From positions 16,381,312 to 16,445,311 of the forward strand of contig NC_092675.1 in the NCBI RefSeq assembly GCF_964355755.1: a stretch of DNA of 64,000 nucleotides. Direction: 5' to 3'. The translations under genes were made by a program, and so were the position numbers. The stretch is from Antedon mediterranea (taxonomy: Eukaryota > Echinodermata > Crinoidea > Comatulida > Antedonidae). This document shows positions 46,301 to 59,035 of this stretch, one piece after another; position 1 is the stretch's first letter; each line of letters opens with the position of its first letter. The notes under the pieces were generated by a model, which worked only from the letters and a program-made list of their open reading frames with translations, had not been told where the DNA came from and made no database searches.

Positions 46301-48754
46301 AAAATCAATGTTTATATTACCTGTTTTATTAAATTCGTTGAGATGCTATCATTGCTTTGCTGAAGAGCATAGTGTATAGGGCACATGCCCAATTTGTCTT
46401 GTCTATCGAGGGCTTCGGGTTCCCCCTGTTCCCCAATTTTCTTCGCACTTTCATCCTGACAAGAAATATTATGACAATTAAATCTAAGATAAAACCTTAT
46501 TGGTTTCTCGAAATCTTCTAGACCTATTGGGAAGACTTTGTTAGAATATTGACACCATCCCCGACATAATAAAAATGATCATCATTTTGATCATCGTTAT
46601 CATTGTCCCTGGATATGCCTATAATATATTTTTGTATGATATGAAGAACTCTGTATATAAAATACTGTGGTCTGGTGGTAAACATGTTTGGATCAAGTTC
46701 ATTTATTCTATAAGTACCATTACTTCAGGCATCAAACCATTTTCAAATGTTTTTGAAGGTGTTCTGTTGCCGAACAAATAATATAAAATATAAAGAAGTA
46801 GGCCTATACTCACCATTCCCTGAAGAATAGCCCAATGTAACGGCGCCCTCCCGAGTCGATCAACCAAACCAATTTTAGCCCCATGCCCTATTAACAGATC
46901 AATCAGTTCGTTGTTTCCCTGTAATTTATAGAATATACATTATTTACAGAATATACATTATTTACAGAATATACATTATTTATATTTAAAATATCTATAA
47001 ACATATGACGTATCTGCTCATTAAGAAGCCTCCCTGTACAAGAAAACATAGATTTTAATTGTCTGTTTGAAATTCGATACCTTAAAAGATGACTAAAAAA
47101 AAATGTAAATTGTTTATTATTATTAAGTTGTTGATGTTTGTATTTCTTGGTACTCACTTCTCCTGCAGCAAAATGAAGGGCGGTTTGGTCCATACGGTCC
47201 TCAGCGTGAACCAGTTCACTCCAATGGTCGATCAGGACACTTGCACACTTTGTCGTCTAAAGTGAAAAAGAGTTATGAGTGAGTGTGTGTCCAGGTTGTT
47301 GTCTCTGAAGAAAGAAATCGGCTGCTCCGCTGCAACAGTTCATTTATGGAAACGATGTACAATATAACCAAGGCAATCTAACGGGATGCTGAGCTTCGGA
47401 GATCAAAGGGTTTATCTGTGGCTGTGACACGATCAGTTCCACGGCCCTTAACAGACAACACGTACCGCAGAGAATGTACGTTACATCAGTACTGCTTGGT
47501 ATTTGTCGAAACCAGACATAAGATCAAAGGACTGTTACGGGTTCCTATCATTGCAAGGTGAGCTCAGTGTCCTGTTGTTAGATCGCCTTGGTATGACAGT
47601 GCCTGTGCTCACTTTGAGTGATGTAGGCCTATGGATTCGATGTCCTAAACTAAAACAATCAGTACATTACATACCTTGTTCCTAACGGTTTTATGGAGTG
47701 CTGTCTGTCCACTCTTGTCTATTGCCATCGGGTTAGCACCATTTTTAAGAAGAAATCCAAGCTAAAAACACACATTGATACATATTGTTTATTAGTCGAA
47801 ATTTGTGTTTCTGTACAAGTCTCTACGCAATTACAAGTTGTCTCCTTTATGTATTGAATGATTATGCCTGCCAGCGAACATTTTAGTCTCATATTACCTT
47901 TTCCATATTATATTCAGTGAAATAGGGCCGAATTTACAAATGTGAATGTCTAAACACTGGCTGAATTAGCGTCTTTCAAAATATTCAGTGAAATAAATTA
48001 ATATAATTTACCAATGCTAATGTTTACTAAACACTCGAGTACTGTATCCGAATTGGCGTCTTGTTTTCTGTTCGAAATTTACACCGATGAACCTTGATTA
48101 TTTAACTGATTCTTCTATATTTAAGCAAACAAAGGTAGAAGTATATGGTAGTCGATTTAAAACAACAAACCAACCTTTGAATCGAAGCCTAATTGCGCTG
48201 CTAACATCAACGGCGTCATAAGCTGGTTGTCGCTAAGTTCTACATCTGCCCCAGCATTAATCAACGCATTCATAGTGTACAGATCCCCCGAACAAACAGC
48301 AATACCAAGCGGGGTATCCCCATTTTCTTTCTTTTGATTGACGTCCACTTTGTCACTTATCATTTTCTCCAGCCTACTTAGATTCCCATCACCGCCTTTA
48401 CATGCATCGAATATCGTATCTGTCTGGAAACCAATATCACATTCAATTTCAATGTTTTAGACCTAATAATCATTTTTTAATCTATTTTTCCGATACGAAT
48501 AGCCAATCTCCATTAGGAAGTACTTCATTCTGTAAACGCGCCTATTTATCTTGCCGGGTGATACATGAATTATCACACATAGCATGTCGTTAATTTCGAA
48601 TAGTTCAGTGACCAAACTCACTACTATCGAACGATACTTTGATGGTATTGGACAAACAATTTGTTTAAATGCAAAATGTATCAGTTACCTTTTGTTGATC
48701 CTTCTCTAAACTATGCTCAAGCATCTTCTCATTTTCTTGCGTTTCTTTTGCCAT
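43362..48754 (-). CDS. ankyrin-repeat protein, complete, unnamed
   Basis: Twelve minus-strand exons join in phase into 637 residues: 48754-48689, 48423-48175, 47761-47675, 47256-47158, 46918-46814, 46455-46321, 45633-45505, 45162-44957, 44789-44703, 44564-44248, 44083-43957, 43668-43362. From about residue 23 to 425 it is a run of ankyrin repeats (GDTPLGIAVCSGDLYTMNAL, TALHKTVR, APLHWAILQG, GWTALHHAARKNHANICHFL, YPIHYAAERGH). A Lys/Glu-rich low-complexity stretch follows, then a basic tail. The first eight exons are phase 0 and roughly one repeat each, a modular arrangement. The region after residue 494 matches no domain that I recognise. It is probably a soluble scaffold. The ATG follows an acceptor (CTTCCAG), so a 5' untranslated exon lies upstream. 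Confidence 0.9.
46073..47590. repeat. ~200-bp inverted repeat pair around two ankyrin-gene exons
   Basis: 46073-46275 and about 47375-47590 are diverged reverse complements. The first has ACAACAGGACACTGAACTC, GATCTTATGTCTGG and CACAGCCACAGATAA. The second has GAGCTCAGTGTCCTGTTGTT, CCAGACATAAGATC and TTATCTGTGGCTGTG. They are two copies of one repeat family in opposite introns. They enclose the exons at 46321-46455, 46814-46918 and 47158-47256. Confidence 0.75.
46927..46984. repeat. 19-bp tandem repeat, three copies
   Basis: The unit TTACAGAATATACATTATT is repeated three times directly beside the acceptor of the ankyrin-gene exon at 46814-46918. Confidence 0.85.
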
Positions 48755-50195
48755 TTTTAGAATATTTGGTATCGATGATGCCTGGAAGACAAATATTTGC
48801 GCACTTATTGTATCTCAGTGTGTTTATCAAATTGTTTACAGACACCATTGCGCACTAGCACTTATTATATTGTATTTATAAACATCTAATAAAGAGCTCC
48901 TTTTAAGCTGACCATATTGTATTGGTAGCTATTGTATCCAAGCATTATCTAACAAAATGTTAGGCTGAATAAATCAATATTGTATAATAAGGCCTATTAT
49001 AGAAACGTATAGTTACTTAGGAAATGTTTCAACTATTTCAATATCTTTATACGGAGATACTGAATATCGATCATGTTCTATTTATAGCTTTTAGATAAGA
49101 TGACTTATTTTTATGATCTGATATGAAACCATAACAATAATAATAAAATTGTACATAATTAGTACTTATGAAAATTCCTTTACGTCACATACGCGTGTAA
49201 TATTGGAGTGGCACACGAGAAAAATATTTTTTATACTTAAATAATTATACATTTTTTTATATAGACATAATATAAAAATACGTTGTTGTTTATATTGATT
49301 AATTATTTTCTTAGTTTCCCAATTCAATTGTGAAGCCACAGACCTTTTTTGTACTAGTACTATTTCCTTTTTTTTGTAAAGAAATGATGAATTGGTTCGT
49401 GATACCATCGTAAAAAAACATGAGATAGTTAGATAACACCATCTTTAGTTTGTCGAGAAAAAATGCTAATAGTAAGTAATCGTATAAAACCCCTCAAATT
49501 AAGGACGATAAACATTTGTAGTCGCGTGCAACGCGAATCTACAGCTCACTATGTCGGTCAGTTTGTCGGTTGGTCAATAAACAATAACGTGAGCACGCGA
49601 CTGCAGCCATGTATATGACCTTCTTTTATTTGAGCTTATAACAATGCGTTTGAAAGTAATAGCGGTACCTACTAACTGTACAGTAATTTCAATACTCTAC
49701 TCACCCTCTGTAAGTTATGCTTTCTATGACAATTACTGGAACAGAAATATATCCTTTCCTTTTCGTAAGTATTGTAAAACTTTCCTTGGTTACCTCCGCA
49801 CCCAACGCAAATCGGATTCTCTTTGAAAAAAGTACAAACTGTTTAATTAGTAGGTGTACTGTAGAAGTTTAATCTAAATTGCACAACAAAAACACGGTGA
49901 ATAGAATAGGTGAACACATGCATAGCTTTACCTAGTGAGTAGGCAGGTGATTCTTTTGTCACGTACAACGTTGTTACTTCGTTGCTATAGAGATTTAATA
50001 CTGTAACAATTGTTGAAATTCAAATTGGTATTATAATCAGAGTTAAGCACAGTGTGATTAATAAATTTCAATAAACAGAGTGACAATGACTGCGCGATAT
50101 TTATATAACGCTAATGAAAGATATTGTGCTGGCATACACGTTATTATTATTATCACAATGAAGACTGTTTGGCGAAATTTATTCACAAATTGAAC
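48755..50195. other. non-coding region upstream of the ankyrin gene
   Basis: It must hold the promoter and untranslated first exon of the ankyrin gene, but neither can be placed. A stretch at 49518-49610 with GTAGTCGCGTGCAACGCGA and CACGCGACT looks like a dispersed repeat. No coding exon was supported. Confidence 0.45.
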
Positions 50196-50199
50196 ATTG

Positions 50200-50430
50200 A
50201 ATGCAGTTGTGGCTTGGTGGTTATGATGCTTGGCTACCACTTCAATGGTCCTGGGTTCAAGTCCCGTCACATGTCAGGATTTTTTAACTTGTAATAAGAC
50301 TTTGTTTGTTTGTACATCTTGTGTATACGTTTGTCATGTGAACCTCTGAGGGTCCTTAATGATCACCAATTGCTGGATGGATCACCCTCATGGTGAAGAA
50401 AAATATACCAACAGAGTTAATTTCACAAGG
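50200..50430 (+). mobile_element. tRNA-derived SINE, copy 2
   Basis: It has the A box TGGCTTGGTGGTTATGATG and the B box GGGTTCAAGTCC. It then shares CGTCACATGTCAGGATTTTT and CATCTTGTGTATACGTTTGTC with the copy at 40387, and ends near an A-rich stretch. The tRNA-like head matches a canonical A/B promoter. It lies between genes. Confidence 0.8.
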
Positions 50431-53400
50431 AATTCAGACTATAATAACGGTAGCAGTAAACATAACTAGCGAAACAGACTGGAACATTGATAAGTAAAGA
50501 TTTGTGACAAAAACTGCACAAGCATTTTAATAAACGACACAGTAAACAAACGTTTGAAGTTGATCATACCACTATGATCAAAATAAGAACAACATTCATT
50601 CATTTATTCAACATTTATTTAAGAGAGTTCAAGAAGTTAACATATACATGCATATTTATAATAACTAAATGGTAACAATAAATAAAAACTGTTTCAGGCA
50701 TCGGAAAAAGAAGTAAAAGAACATGTCTAATACCAACCAATAAACAGAAAAAGATAAAAAAGCAACTGACTGACAAATCATTAGCTAATGTTAGATCTAC
50801 AAATTATAATCTTAATCTTATATTTAATTTAACAAATAAAAATTTAACTATACGGCACATTATGATTGATAGCTGAAACCGGCATTGAAAGACAAACTCC
50901 TAAATTCCAATCAACTATACATAGGCTACTACATTCATTGATTATATGATGAATAATTAATGTATTCATTAAAAAAACGATAGTACACAAACTCTAATTT
51001 AGTTTGTGATTACCTTGAGGGTTTACTTACAGAACTAAAATTAGGACAGTAATCTGGGTCATATCATTACGGAAGGACACGTTCCATTTTTATAATATTG
51101 AATGTTTCATAAAGTACTTTATGGAAAGAGTCATTATTTAGATACTTTTATTGTTCGTGTATTTTTGCTTTTAATCATTATTGAATTTCTCTTCCATTTT
51201 CGTTATATAGTCATTTTATAAAATTATTTATATTGCCCTGATCTTCAGAGACAAACACTCTCATGCAGCCATTTAAAATTAGTACCAGTGCGATATTTGT
51301 AGTTCCATATCATGTTAAGATTATTTTTATTTAAAAAACCGCAAAATGTTTTATTGAGATGTACGTGTTCTTCCTGATTGGTATATGAACCATTGGGACA
51401 AACTTTCAATAAACATATACAATATCTGAACTCACGTATTAATCATTAACTTTTCAATTACAAACTCATAGATGTGCGTAAACTATTTGTTTGTATGTCA
51501 ACATATTACTAATTCGTAGATAAGATAATATTTACAACCAAACTTATGTATTATCTAATTCGGCCACTTGATGACAATTGACTTTCGAATAATACAAGCA
51601 AGAACCAAAGTCATAACCTTTGCACCACGGATGAATTCAGTTCACGGACCTTCTCAAGAAAAGGACATTTTTTAGCCAGCTTGATAGCCAAATTGTTACA
51701 AAATGTATTACTATGAATGCTTTATGCTAAACAAAACTATGTTACCTAATTCAGATTGATCAGTAGTTATAATATATAAAAGTTTGACACTATTTGCCTC
51801 TCATATAGCTACTAGCTGCTAATAGCAACTAAATATTTATTCTATTCAAAACAGAATGAAGCACAAGGCTCCGCAAATGATAATCATTTTATTACAATTA
51901 TTGATAATGTCAAATAATCCCTCTCCGTTTACCGCCGATTTAAAACAAACCGCTTATGATTACTTACACATGCTGAAAGTGACTTTAGCAAATGTTATAG
52001 TCTTATTAAGAAACAAAATATTAAAATACCGTAATACTGTATAGACAGCTGGCCTATATCACAACAAAAGTCTCCCTCCAAGAAGAGTTAACTTGAACAT
52101 TACATACTGTTTCTGGATGAGAACAAACATAAGCTTACCCCAAGCTTGAGACACAATTCAATATAACCTGAAATGTTATTTGATGAATCTCATTTTGTGG
52201 TGAGTGATGATTTAAACTAAAACTGACGCGAACAACATTCAAATCTGCAGCCTCCTCAGCTAATATGTTCTTTTTGGTTATATAGTATAATTTCACAAAT
52301 AGGAAAGTTTTGAAAGTAAGTTAAAGGCGTTTTCAATTTCATATTTAAACGAATACACAACGAGGGGAATAATATTCCTTTCTGATGAAAATTTACCAAC
52401 ATAGAAACAATAAGGAAATAAAATAGAAAAAAAACATGTAACTAATTATGACACACCTTACATGTTGAATCATTTACTTAATGGTTAATTGTACCGACAG
52501 ATAAACACAGAAAATGCTACGAAATGTTAGCCACTCTTTTGAACCTAATGTTTTAGACTTAAGAATAAGATGTTTTCATCCGGTCCCTAGCTATATAGGT
52601 ACACAAACGATGTGTATTGACTAACTGAAACCTATAGTGTACTTACCACAAGACCGAATTGTCTCTGACATAATACACCAAAAACATACACACGTGTCAA
52701 AATTATTGTTGATTAAAATATGATTTTTTTTTTAAACTTTAAAACATGGGTCTCGCATCTGGCCACTTCCCCGTTCACATAGTCACAACTGACAGTGCTG
52801 TTGAATTTGTATCGTGTTCTTATCGTATCAATTAATGTGTTTATCTTGTATGCTATAGGTTTTGTGACGATTTTGGTGATAATTTTCGCTCTTTATCCCG
52901 TATATTCACGGGGTATATTGTACAAGATAGTCGTAGATTTAATCAACTGACCTATTTGCGCCAAATGCAACAGAGTATTTTCGAAGAGTGTTTTTTTAAA
53001 TGGAAAAAGTACTCATAGTAGGCCAACATCGAATCCAATACTTCGATTCATTACGGTACCAAACCTTAGATCAATCCGTTTATGATCATGGAGGAATTAT
53101 TGAGCTCTAATTCCTTGTACGTTTATTACGGTATCAGAAACTTTTCATGTTAATAATATCATGTTCTAAATTAAATGGCATATAGTAGGCCTATTTGTGC
53201 AAAGTAGCCTACTACGATTTGTAATGCTATTAACATTAATAAAAATAGAATATTATTATAAACCTAATCATCAATAGGACTATCTTGTCTCTTATAATCG
53301 TTCTTTTAGAGACAAAAAACAAAACAAAATAATTCAGAAGGCATCTTGTGTTTTGGATGCATTTTATCATAGGTAAATAATTTAATAAATAAATAGATAG

Positions 53401-54927
53401 TAATTAATTAGTAGATAAACACAGTAAAGTAGACAACACATTGCATAGGACTACATTTAGTAAATAGGCCTACAATGCAACTTAACTATGCATGTTTTAC
53501 ACAGCTTAGAGGTTGATAGAGCATGCAGATGACACGAAACACCCTTTACTTGTTTCAAGTCTATTTATATGGCATGGAGTCTTATGGCATATTTATAATA
53601 AAGATACGCAACTCCAGTTGCTCACAAGCTTAACAGTTAACAATACCTAGGTTATTTTTAGTACAATGCACAAAGCCATAAACTTGCTAATAAACTACAG
53701 TATTTAATAACTTTTATATTTTATGGATCTAGTGCCTTTCCCATTCCACAAATTGATTTACACAGTAACACATTTAACAGTAAAACCCCGTCCCATCCCT
53801 AACTCAACCCCACCCCACCGATAAAAACAATTACAAGTGCAATATTGTAACAAGATTTAGATTTAGACTGTTGTCATGAATTCTAATTAACATTTTCCTG
53901 AATAGAACAACTCCACGTTAATTGCTGAACATCCCTTTTGTCAAGACTCCCACCAAAACCTTGCACATTTTTTAAGATAGGACAATCTAATTTTTCTTTT
54001 CTATAGGCCTCTCCATTGGTTATATTTACAGTGCCTGTGCACATGAGACATGTCAAATAATCATTATAAAATTAAAAGAATAAAAGATGGCACTTACTTA
54101 CTAATTTCTGATGATATTACTAATAAATAGTGTAGGTCTATCCCTGTTGTATCGCGTATCTTCATGTTTCACCATTGAACCACCCATGTTTTTTTAACCT
54201 ACATAAGTCGATCGTTTCTATAATCACTAACTGAATATTCATATTACAATAATATCGATTTTCATGGTAAATTAAACAATTATATTTAGTGAAATTCAGC
54301 TGAGACGGTCATAAGCTTGGTTGGATTCATGTACTCTAATTCTTCTTATTTCAAGATTACGAATGGTTTAACACGGTGAATATCACTAATCGCAATCACT
54401 TTTCCATGGTTACGTATATACAAGTCGATGTTCTAAAGCCAAAAGACTTTAATATAATTATGTACTTTAAAATGTCCTTCATTAATTGATACATTAGGCC
54501 TATTAGACTTTACTCAAAAATATTTCAAAGTTACAGGTGCGATAATTTACCAGTATAATAAGGGTGTGACGAAACAGTGCTCATCTTAATGTTTAAAACC
54601 ATGGTTAAGCCCGCCTCATCTTAAAATCAAAACCATACTTGCACAATCGAATCTCAAATGTCACGTGGTACAGTAAGCCAATAGAACATCACGGTCTCTC
54701 AAGATTTTCCTGATATTTTATATTCTCAATTCTATTTATTTCCACCAAAATATAAAACATAGGGCCTACAATATAATAAAGAATAATAATGTTAGATACT
54801 AATCTAAAAAAAAATATAATTACAAGATTAGATGAGTTTTTTCATTTAATTTTGTAGATAAATCCTGGTTGAACACCACAAGTTTGACCGGAAATAAAGA
54901 GATGTGTACAATGTACGATAAGATAAC
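50431..54927. other. long intergenic stretch, no gene recognised
   Basis: AT-rich throughout. Short frames (for example 62 codons at 51856-52044) lack conserved motifs, splice context or homologous neighbours. I see no tRNA or complete transposon. Distal exons of the flanking genes or non-coding RNAs cannot be excluded. Confidence 0.5.
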
Positions 54928-55293
54928 AATCACATGCAGGTTACACGTTTACAATGTTAATTTTTTCTAATAAAAATCGTATATGCCAGCAATGATGTTT
55001 TATGCTTATTACGGTATCTTAACACGATTCTACTTTGAGAACTGAGAGGGCTTGGACCACGCTGCTCTTACCTCCCTAATAATCAAGATATTTTAAATCT
55101 TCCTCCCTTTCCCGGCCACTCACAAGTGATATCACACCGTGAACTGCAAATGGGCTTTTTCCTGAGCATCCATGTGATGTTAGGGAAATAAAATCTGCGT
55201 CTTTAATTCTACATTCCACAATCACATGTAGGTTACACGTTTAGAATGTTCATTTTTTCCAATAAACTTGTTACATGCCAGAAAAGGATGTGT
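54928..55293 (+). repeat. pair of ~75-bp direct repeats
   Basis: 54928-55000 and 55218-55293 share CAATCACATG, AGGTTACACGTTTA and a TTTTTTC-AATAAA block in the same order, 290 bp apart. They are two diverged copies of one sequence. Confidence 0.65.
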
Positions 55294-55532
55294 AATGTAT
55301 GCTTATTCTCTGTGTATCAAAAAGATAATTGGGTAATAAATAAAAGGCCTCCTCATTCTGCTGAAGATGAATAGTTCAGTCTGGTGTGAGCTAATAACAG
55401 ATGGTGAATGGTAAAACAAAATAATAAGACACTTGTTTTCGATATAATAATTTATTAAAACAATAGTGTAAAATAAACAAATATAAAATTTTAAAATCAC
55501 GAAAATTCTATGTTCTGTCACTTGTTCTGTAA

Positions 55533-55646
55533 AGCTCTGTCTACACTCATAAACTTGTTATGTGCCCATCACAACCATATTTTGGCATACTACTATCATA
55601 TTTATGCACTTTAGTTGTCAAACTAGTTTGATAGTGTAGACAGAAC
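55533..55646. mobile_element. MITE family A, copy with TTAA at right
   Basis: It starts AGCTCTGTCTACACTCATAA and ends CTAGTTTGATAGTGTAGACAG, inverse partners. TTAA follows at 55647-55650; the left flank is GTAA, one change from TTAA. It is a shorter relative of the copy at 26617. It lies just beyond the stop codon of the antistasin-like gene and is probably in or near its 3' UTR. Confidence 0.75.
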
Positions 55647-55670
55647 TTAAAGTATTGTATTTGATGGAGC

Positions 55671-57326
55671 CTAAGAAGCCGGTACTCCATCAACATGTTT
55701 CTGAAAACCAGGTTTGGGTTTGTTATTAAATATGTTGGTTTTGAAAATTATTATTATTATTAATATTGGTATTGTTATCAACAATAATAGTAATATTCCA
55801 ATGACTATCATTCCAGCTGGTGACGTCAGAAACGATGGCACATCATTTACTGAAAAAAAAAACACAAATGAGAAAACATTATTGATTATTATATCAGTTT
55901 GTATTTATTTCGAACGCTACTATTCTTTAGTAGATAATTGTTTGTTTATTGATTCTCCACAAATAATACATATATTTGTTTATAAATCATTAAAAATATA
56001 AATGTGGATGGTGGTCAAAATAGCCTAGAAATAGACTTTAAGCAGATACCACCATTAACAAAATATAAAAAAAAACACATTACAATGAGATTACTGTACA
56101 ATAATTAAATAAATAGAACAAAAATAAAGGTACTGTATCGCGTGTAATATCCGTGCTTGACACACAAGAACCAATATGAACAGACTGAAAATTGAGGTAT
56201 TTGGATATAAAATAAAACTCATTTACATACCACAATCACACGTCTGGCATCCATATTCATCTATAGCATACTTATTACTCTTGCATGGTATACAGTTGGG
56301 CAATGGGCATTCTGAAACAAAAAGCAGATGATGAGAAGGAGGGCAGCAAACAGTTGGGCAATGGGCATTCTGAAACAAAAAGCAGATGATGAGAAGGAGG
56401 GCAGCAAACAGTTGGGCAATGGGCATTCTGAAACAAAAAGCAGATGATGAGAAGGAGGGCAGCAAATGTATTATTCATGCATGGTACGTATCTCATCAAT
56501 GGACATGTATAACTACAGTACAGCTTAACAAAGAAAAAGAACCATTTTCAATTAAAGCATCAGAAACCAACAAATTATACAAAAATTGGGAGTAACATTT
56601 TCGAAAAACAGTCAGGGTAATGACCTTTAACAATGGTGTTGTGGTTGTGTGGACGGTCTTTATCCTTCTTTATTACTTTACTTAAGATATAGTTATTCAT
56701 TATGAATGAAATTAGCATACAGGTGCAGTAAATAGATCCAACAGATTACGGGCGTGATTCGTAAAAAACTAAAATACAATTACCACAATCACATGTCTGA
56801 CATCCATTTTCATCTGCTTGGTACATGTTATCAGGACATTCTTTTACACAATCAATCATGGGACATTCTATAACTAATGAAGATAGACGTGCAATAAGTT
56901 TAATAAATATTTAATCGGTAGAACACACTTATCTATTAATTCGTTGTTTTATATATTAAAATCGGAATATGAAAATGAAACTTGTTGATGCCTGATACTA
57001 GATAGTATTTATCTCTTCGATAATAAAGTAGCCTACGGTAATCGTTTTCTCCAAATGGGTTTATTGTAAGCCCTATTTATTGTAGGCCTATTGTATAATA
57101 CTATATTGGCATATTATTTTTCTTTTGATGACAATTTAACTACTTCACTATAAAGCAGCTCAGGTTTACTCTTCCCTTCTAGCTTTATTTTGAATACAAA
57201 AACACCATGAAAGCAGTACGATTAAACTAATCAGAACTTTACCACATTCACATGTTCTGCAGCCGTGTTCGTCTATACGGTATACACCACTGTCACAAGG
57301 AACGCATTTCCTCATTGGGCATTCTT
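55671..57326 (-). CDS. membrane-anchored protein with antistasin-like modules, 5' part missing
   Basis: Four minus-strand exons join in phase: 57326-57243, 56867-56784, 56311-56231 and 55849-55671. The first three each encode one 27-28 residue Cys-rich module of the form CPxxxCxxC...D..GCxTCxCG, which fits the antistasin-like protease-inhibitor fold. All are phase 1-1, so modules can be added or lost without shifting the frame. The last exon encodes VNDVPSF, a strongly hydrophobic membrane segment (about 20 residues of I/L/V) and a short tail of 16-20 residues with KPGFQKH. It is probably a type I surface protein. Exons encoding the signal peptide and further modules should lie at higher coordinates, beyond the repeat array or outside the window. 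CRIM1-like proteins are an alternative identity. Confidence 0.8.
56293..56466 (-). repeat. 58-bp tandem triplication spanning a splice acceptor
   Basis: Three near-identical 58-bp units start at 56293, 56351 and 56409 (CAGTTGGGCAATGGGCATTC). On the minus strand each holds a pyrimidine-rich tract, the acceptor TTTCAG and the first 20 bases of the module exon (AATGCCCATTGCCCAACTG). Only the unit nearest the exon body leads into a complete module. Confidence 0.95.
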
Positions 57327-57429
57327 CTGAAAAGAAAAATGATTATGCAATCATAACAAACGTGTGAAAACCCGTTCTAAATATCAATCCTACCTGGCCT
57401 ATACTTAAGGACTACAGTTTCATTTATAA

Positions 57430-58814
57430 CTAGATTTAATTCGTCACTATGACGAATTATAGGTTATATGCATTGATTCAAATAAAGATAATTGATTGAC
57501 ATGATTTAAGATATATTGATTGATTGATTTTCTCAGAATCATTAGTTATTTATAATATATGACAGGATCTTGCTAACGCAAATACAATAGCCGGTATCAT
57601 AATCCGATCAAAGATCTTTCTGCGTATATAATGTCATAAACCACATTTGTGTTTTTATTTAGATTTCATTATAAATCATGTGTATAATCTATACACTAAG
57701 AAATATAATTGAACAACCAATACGGATAATAAAAAAAATCTTATTTCGTTTGGTTTCCCAAGGTGAGACTCGAACTCGGTACTTGACTGCTATAGACACG
57801 AGCAAAGAACACCGAGCCATACACAACTGACTAAAAGTTATGGAAAAATTCCTCCGTGTATTTACTATGCAGTAACCACTTTGGTGCAGATAGATTATTA
57901 CATACCGCAATGAATTATAATGTTTTACTATGATGACATCTTTAAAAATTTAAAAAAATGATGCACTGTCAAACTATATACTTTTAACTTTAATATATGA
58001 ACTTCTTAAGGATGAAAGTTAATGTTAAGTTTGTTATTTTGACTTAAGAAAATGTTATAATTTGTTTGATTGTCGAAATTAATTTTGTTAAATTTAATAT
58101 GCCATTAATGATGACTTAATCAACTTTTGTTCTTCTAATTTCATAATAAATCATACATATGATACATACACTTCAAGAAAATTAAATAAAAAATAGGTGT
58201 TCCCGAGCATTGTAACGATATATATTAATTTTAAAATTTAGCATATTTTCACCATTTTGTTAACTTATACGTGCGTAGCCTGTCACTTTTGACGTGCTCG
58301 TATAACGCTGTTTCGCGTTGAAAAGTGAATAAAATATGATGATATTATTAAAGAAAGGTTATACAACAGTAATCGGACAAAAACAGTGCGCATTAACGTT
58401 TGACGCGCAGTGCGCGTGCAATAATCTGCGCACTCATGGCAATTTTTTAAACGCTTAAAATTGCCTGAAACGTACTCTAATTTCATCGAAAATAAATTCT
58501 GACAATTTTCAACATTTTAAGCGCGCGTACGCATGCGTTATATGCGCTACGCACGTAATTGTATTGCCATATGATGAAATATGACCTGAAATTTATGAGT
58601 ACCAAATTTTGTTTAATTGTGATTCATGCTTGTGAAGATATGATTACAAACGTGATTTCGTTAAATCGCGCGTAGACCGCGTAATTTTTGATTGCGCATC
58701 GTGAAAACATAACCACATCGATTCCTGGCCATAAGGAATATACTCTGAAAAATTGACTTAGTTAGATGAAACTGGTATCAAGATAATTGACGGACAAATA
58801 GTGCTAAGGAAAGA
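57430..58814 (-). mobile_element. Helitron-like 1.4-kb repeat, unit I (inverted)
   Basis: It is the reverse complement of the three units to the right. On the minus strand it runs from TCTTTCCTTAGCACTA (58814) to the hairpin AATTCGTCATAGTGACGAATT and CTAG at 57433-57430, followed by T. It contains the tRNA-like A box TGGCTCGGTG and the canonical B box GTTCGAGTC (57775-57767). Open frames inside (67 and 73 codons) are repeated in the other units and carry no known domain. Confidence 0.75.
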
Positions 58815-59035
58815 ATAAATAAACTAGACATGAAACTCGTCACTTTGACGAGTTAGTTATCCGCTCGACAAACGCCACGTGCACGTCATACGTTAGAATA
58901 TTGCACACAGAAAAATATTATGTTGTTATTTCTGAATTCTGTTATTTTGTGTCATATACATAGTATACACAGTACAATCTGTAAACATATCACAAACAGT
59001 GTAAAATAGGTGAAATTACGGGACCCGTATTTTAT

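Noticed and set aside
49600-52044. Several 60-70 codon frames between the ankyrin and antistasin-like genes
   Set aside because: They are at the length expected by chance in AT-rich DNA, with no motif, splice context or repeated conservation; one coincides with the antisense of a SINE head.
57760-57830. Functional tRNA gene on the minus strand
   Set aside because: A and B boxes are present, but I cannot form the acceptor and anticodon stems, and the sequence is part of a repeated element.
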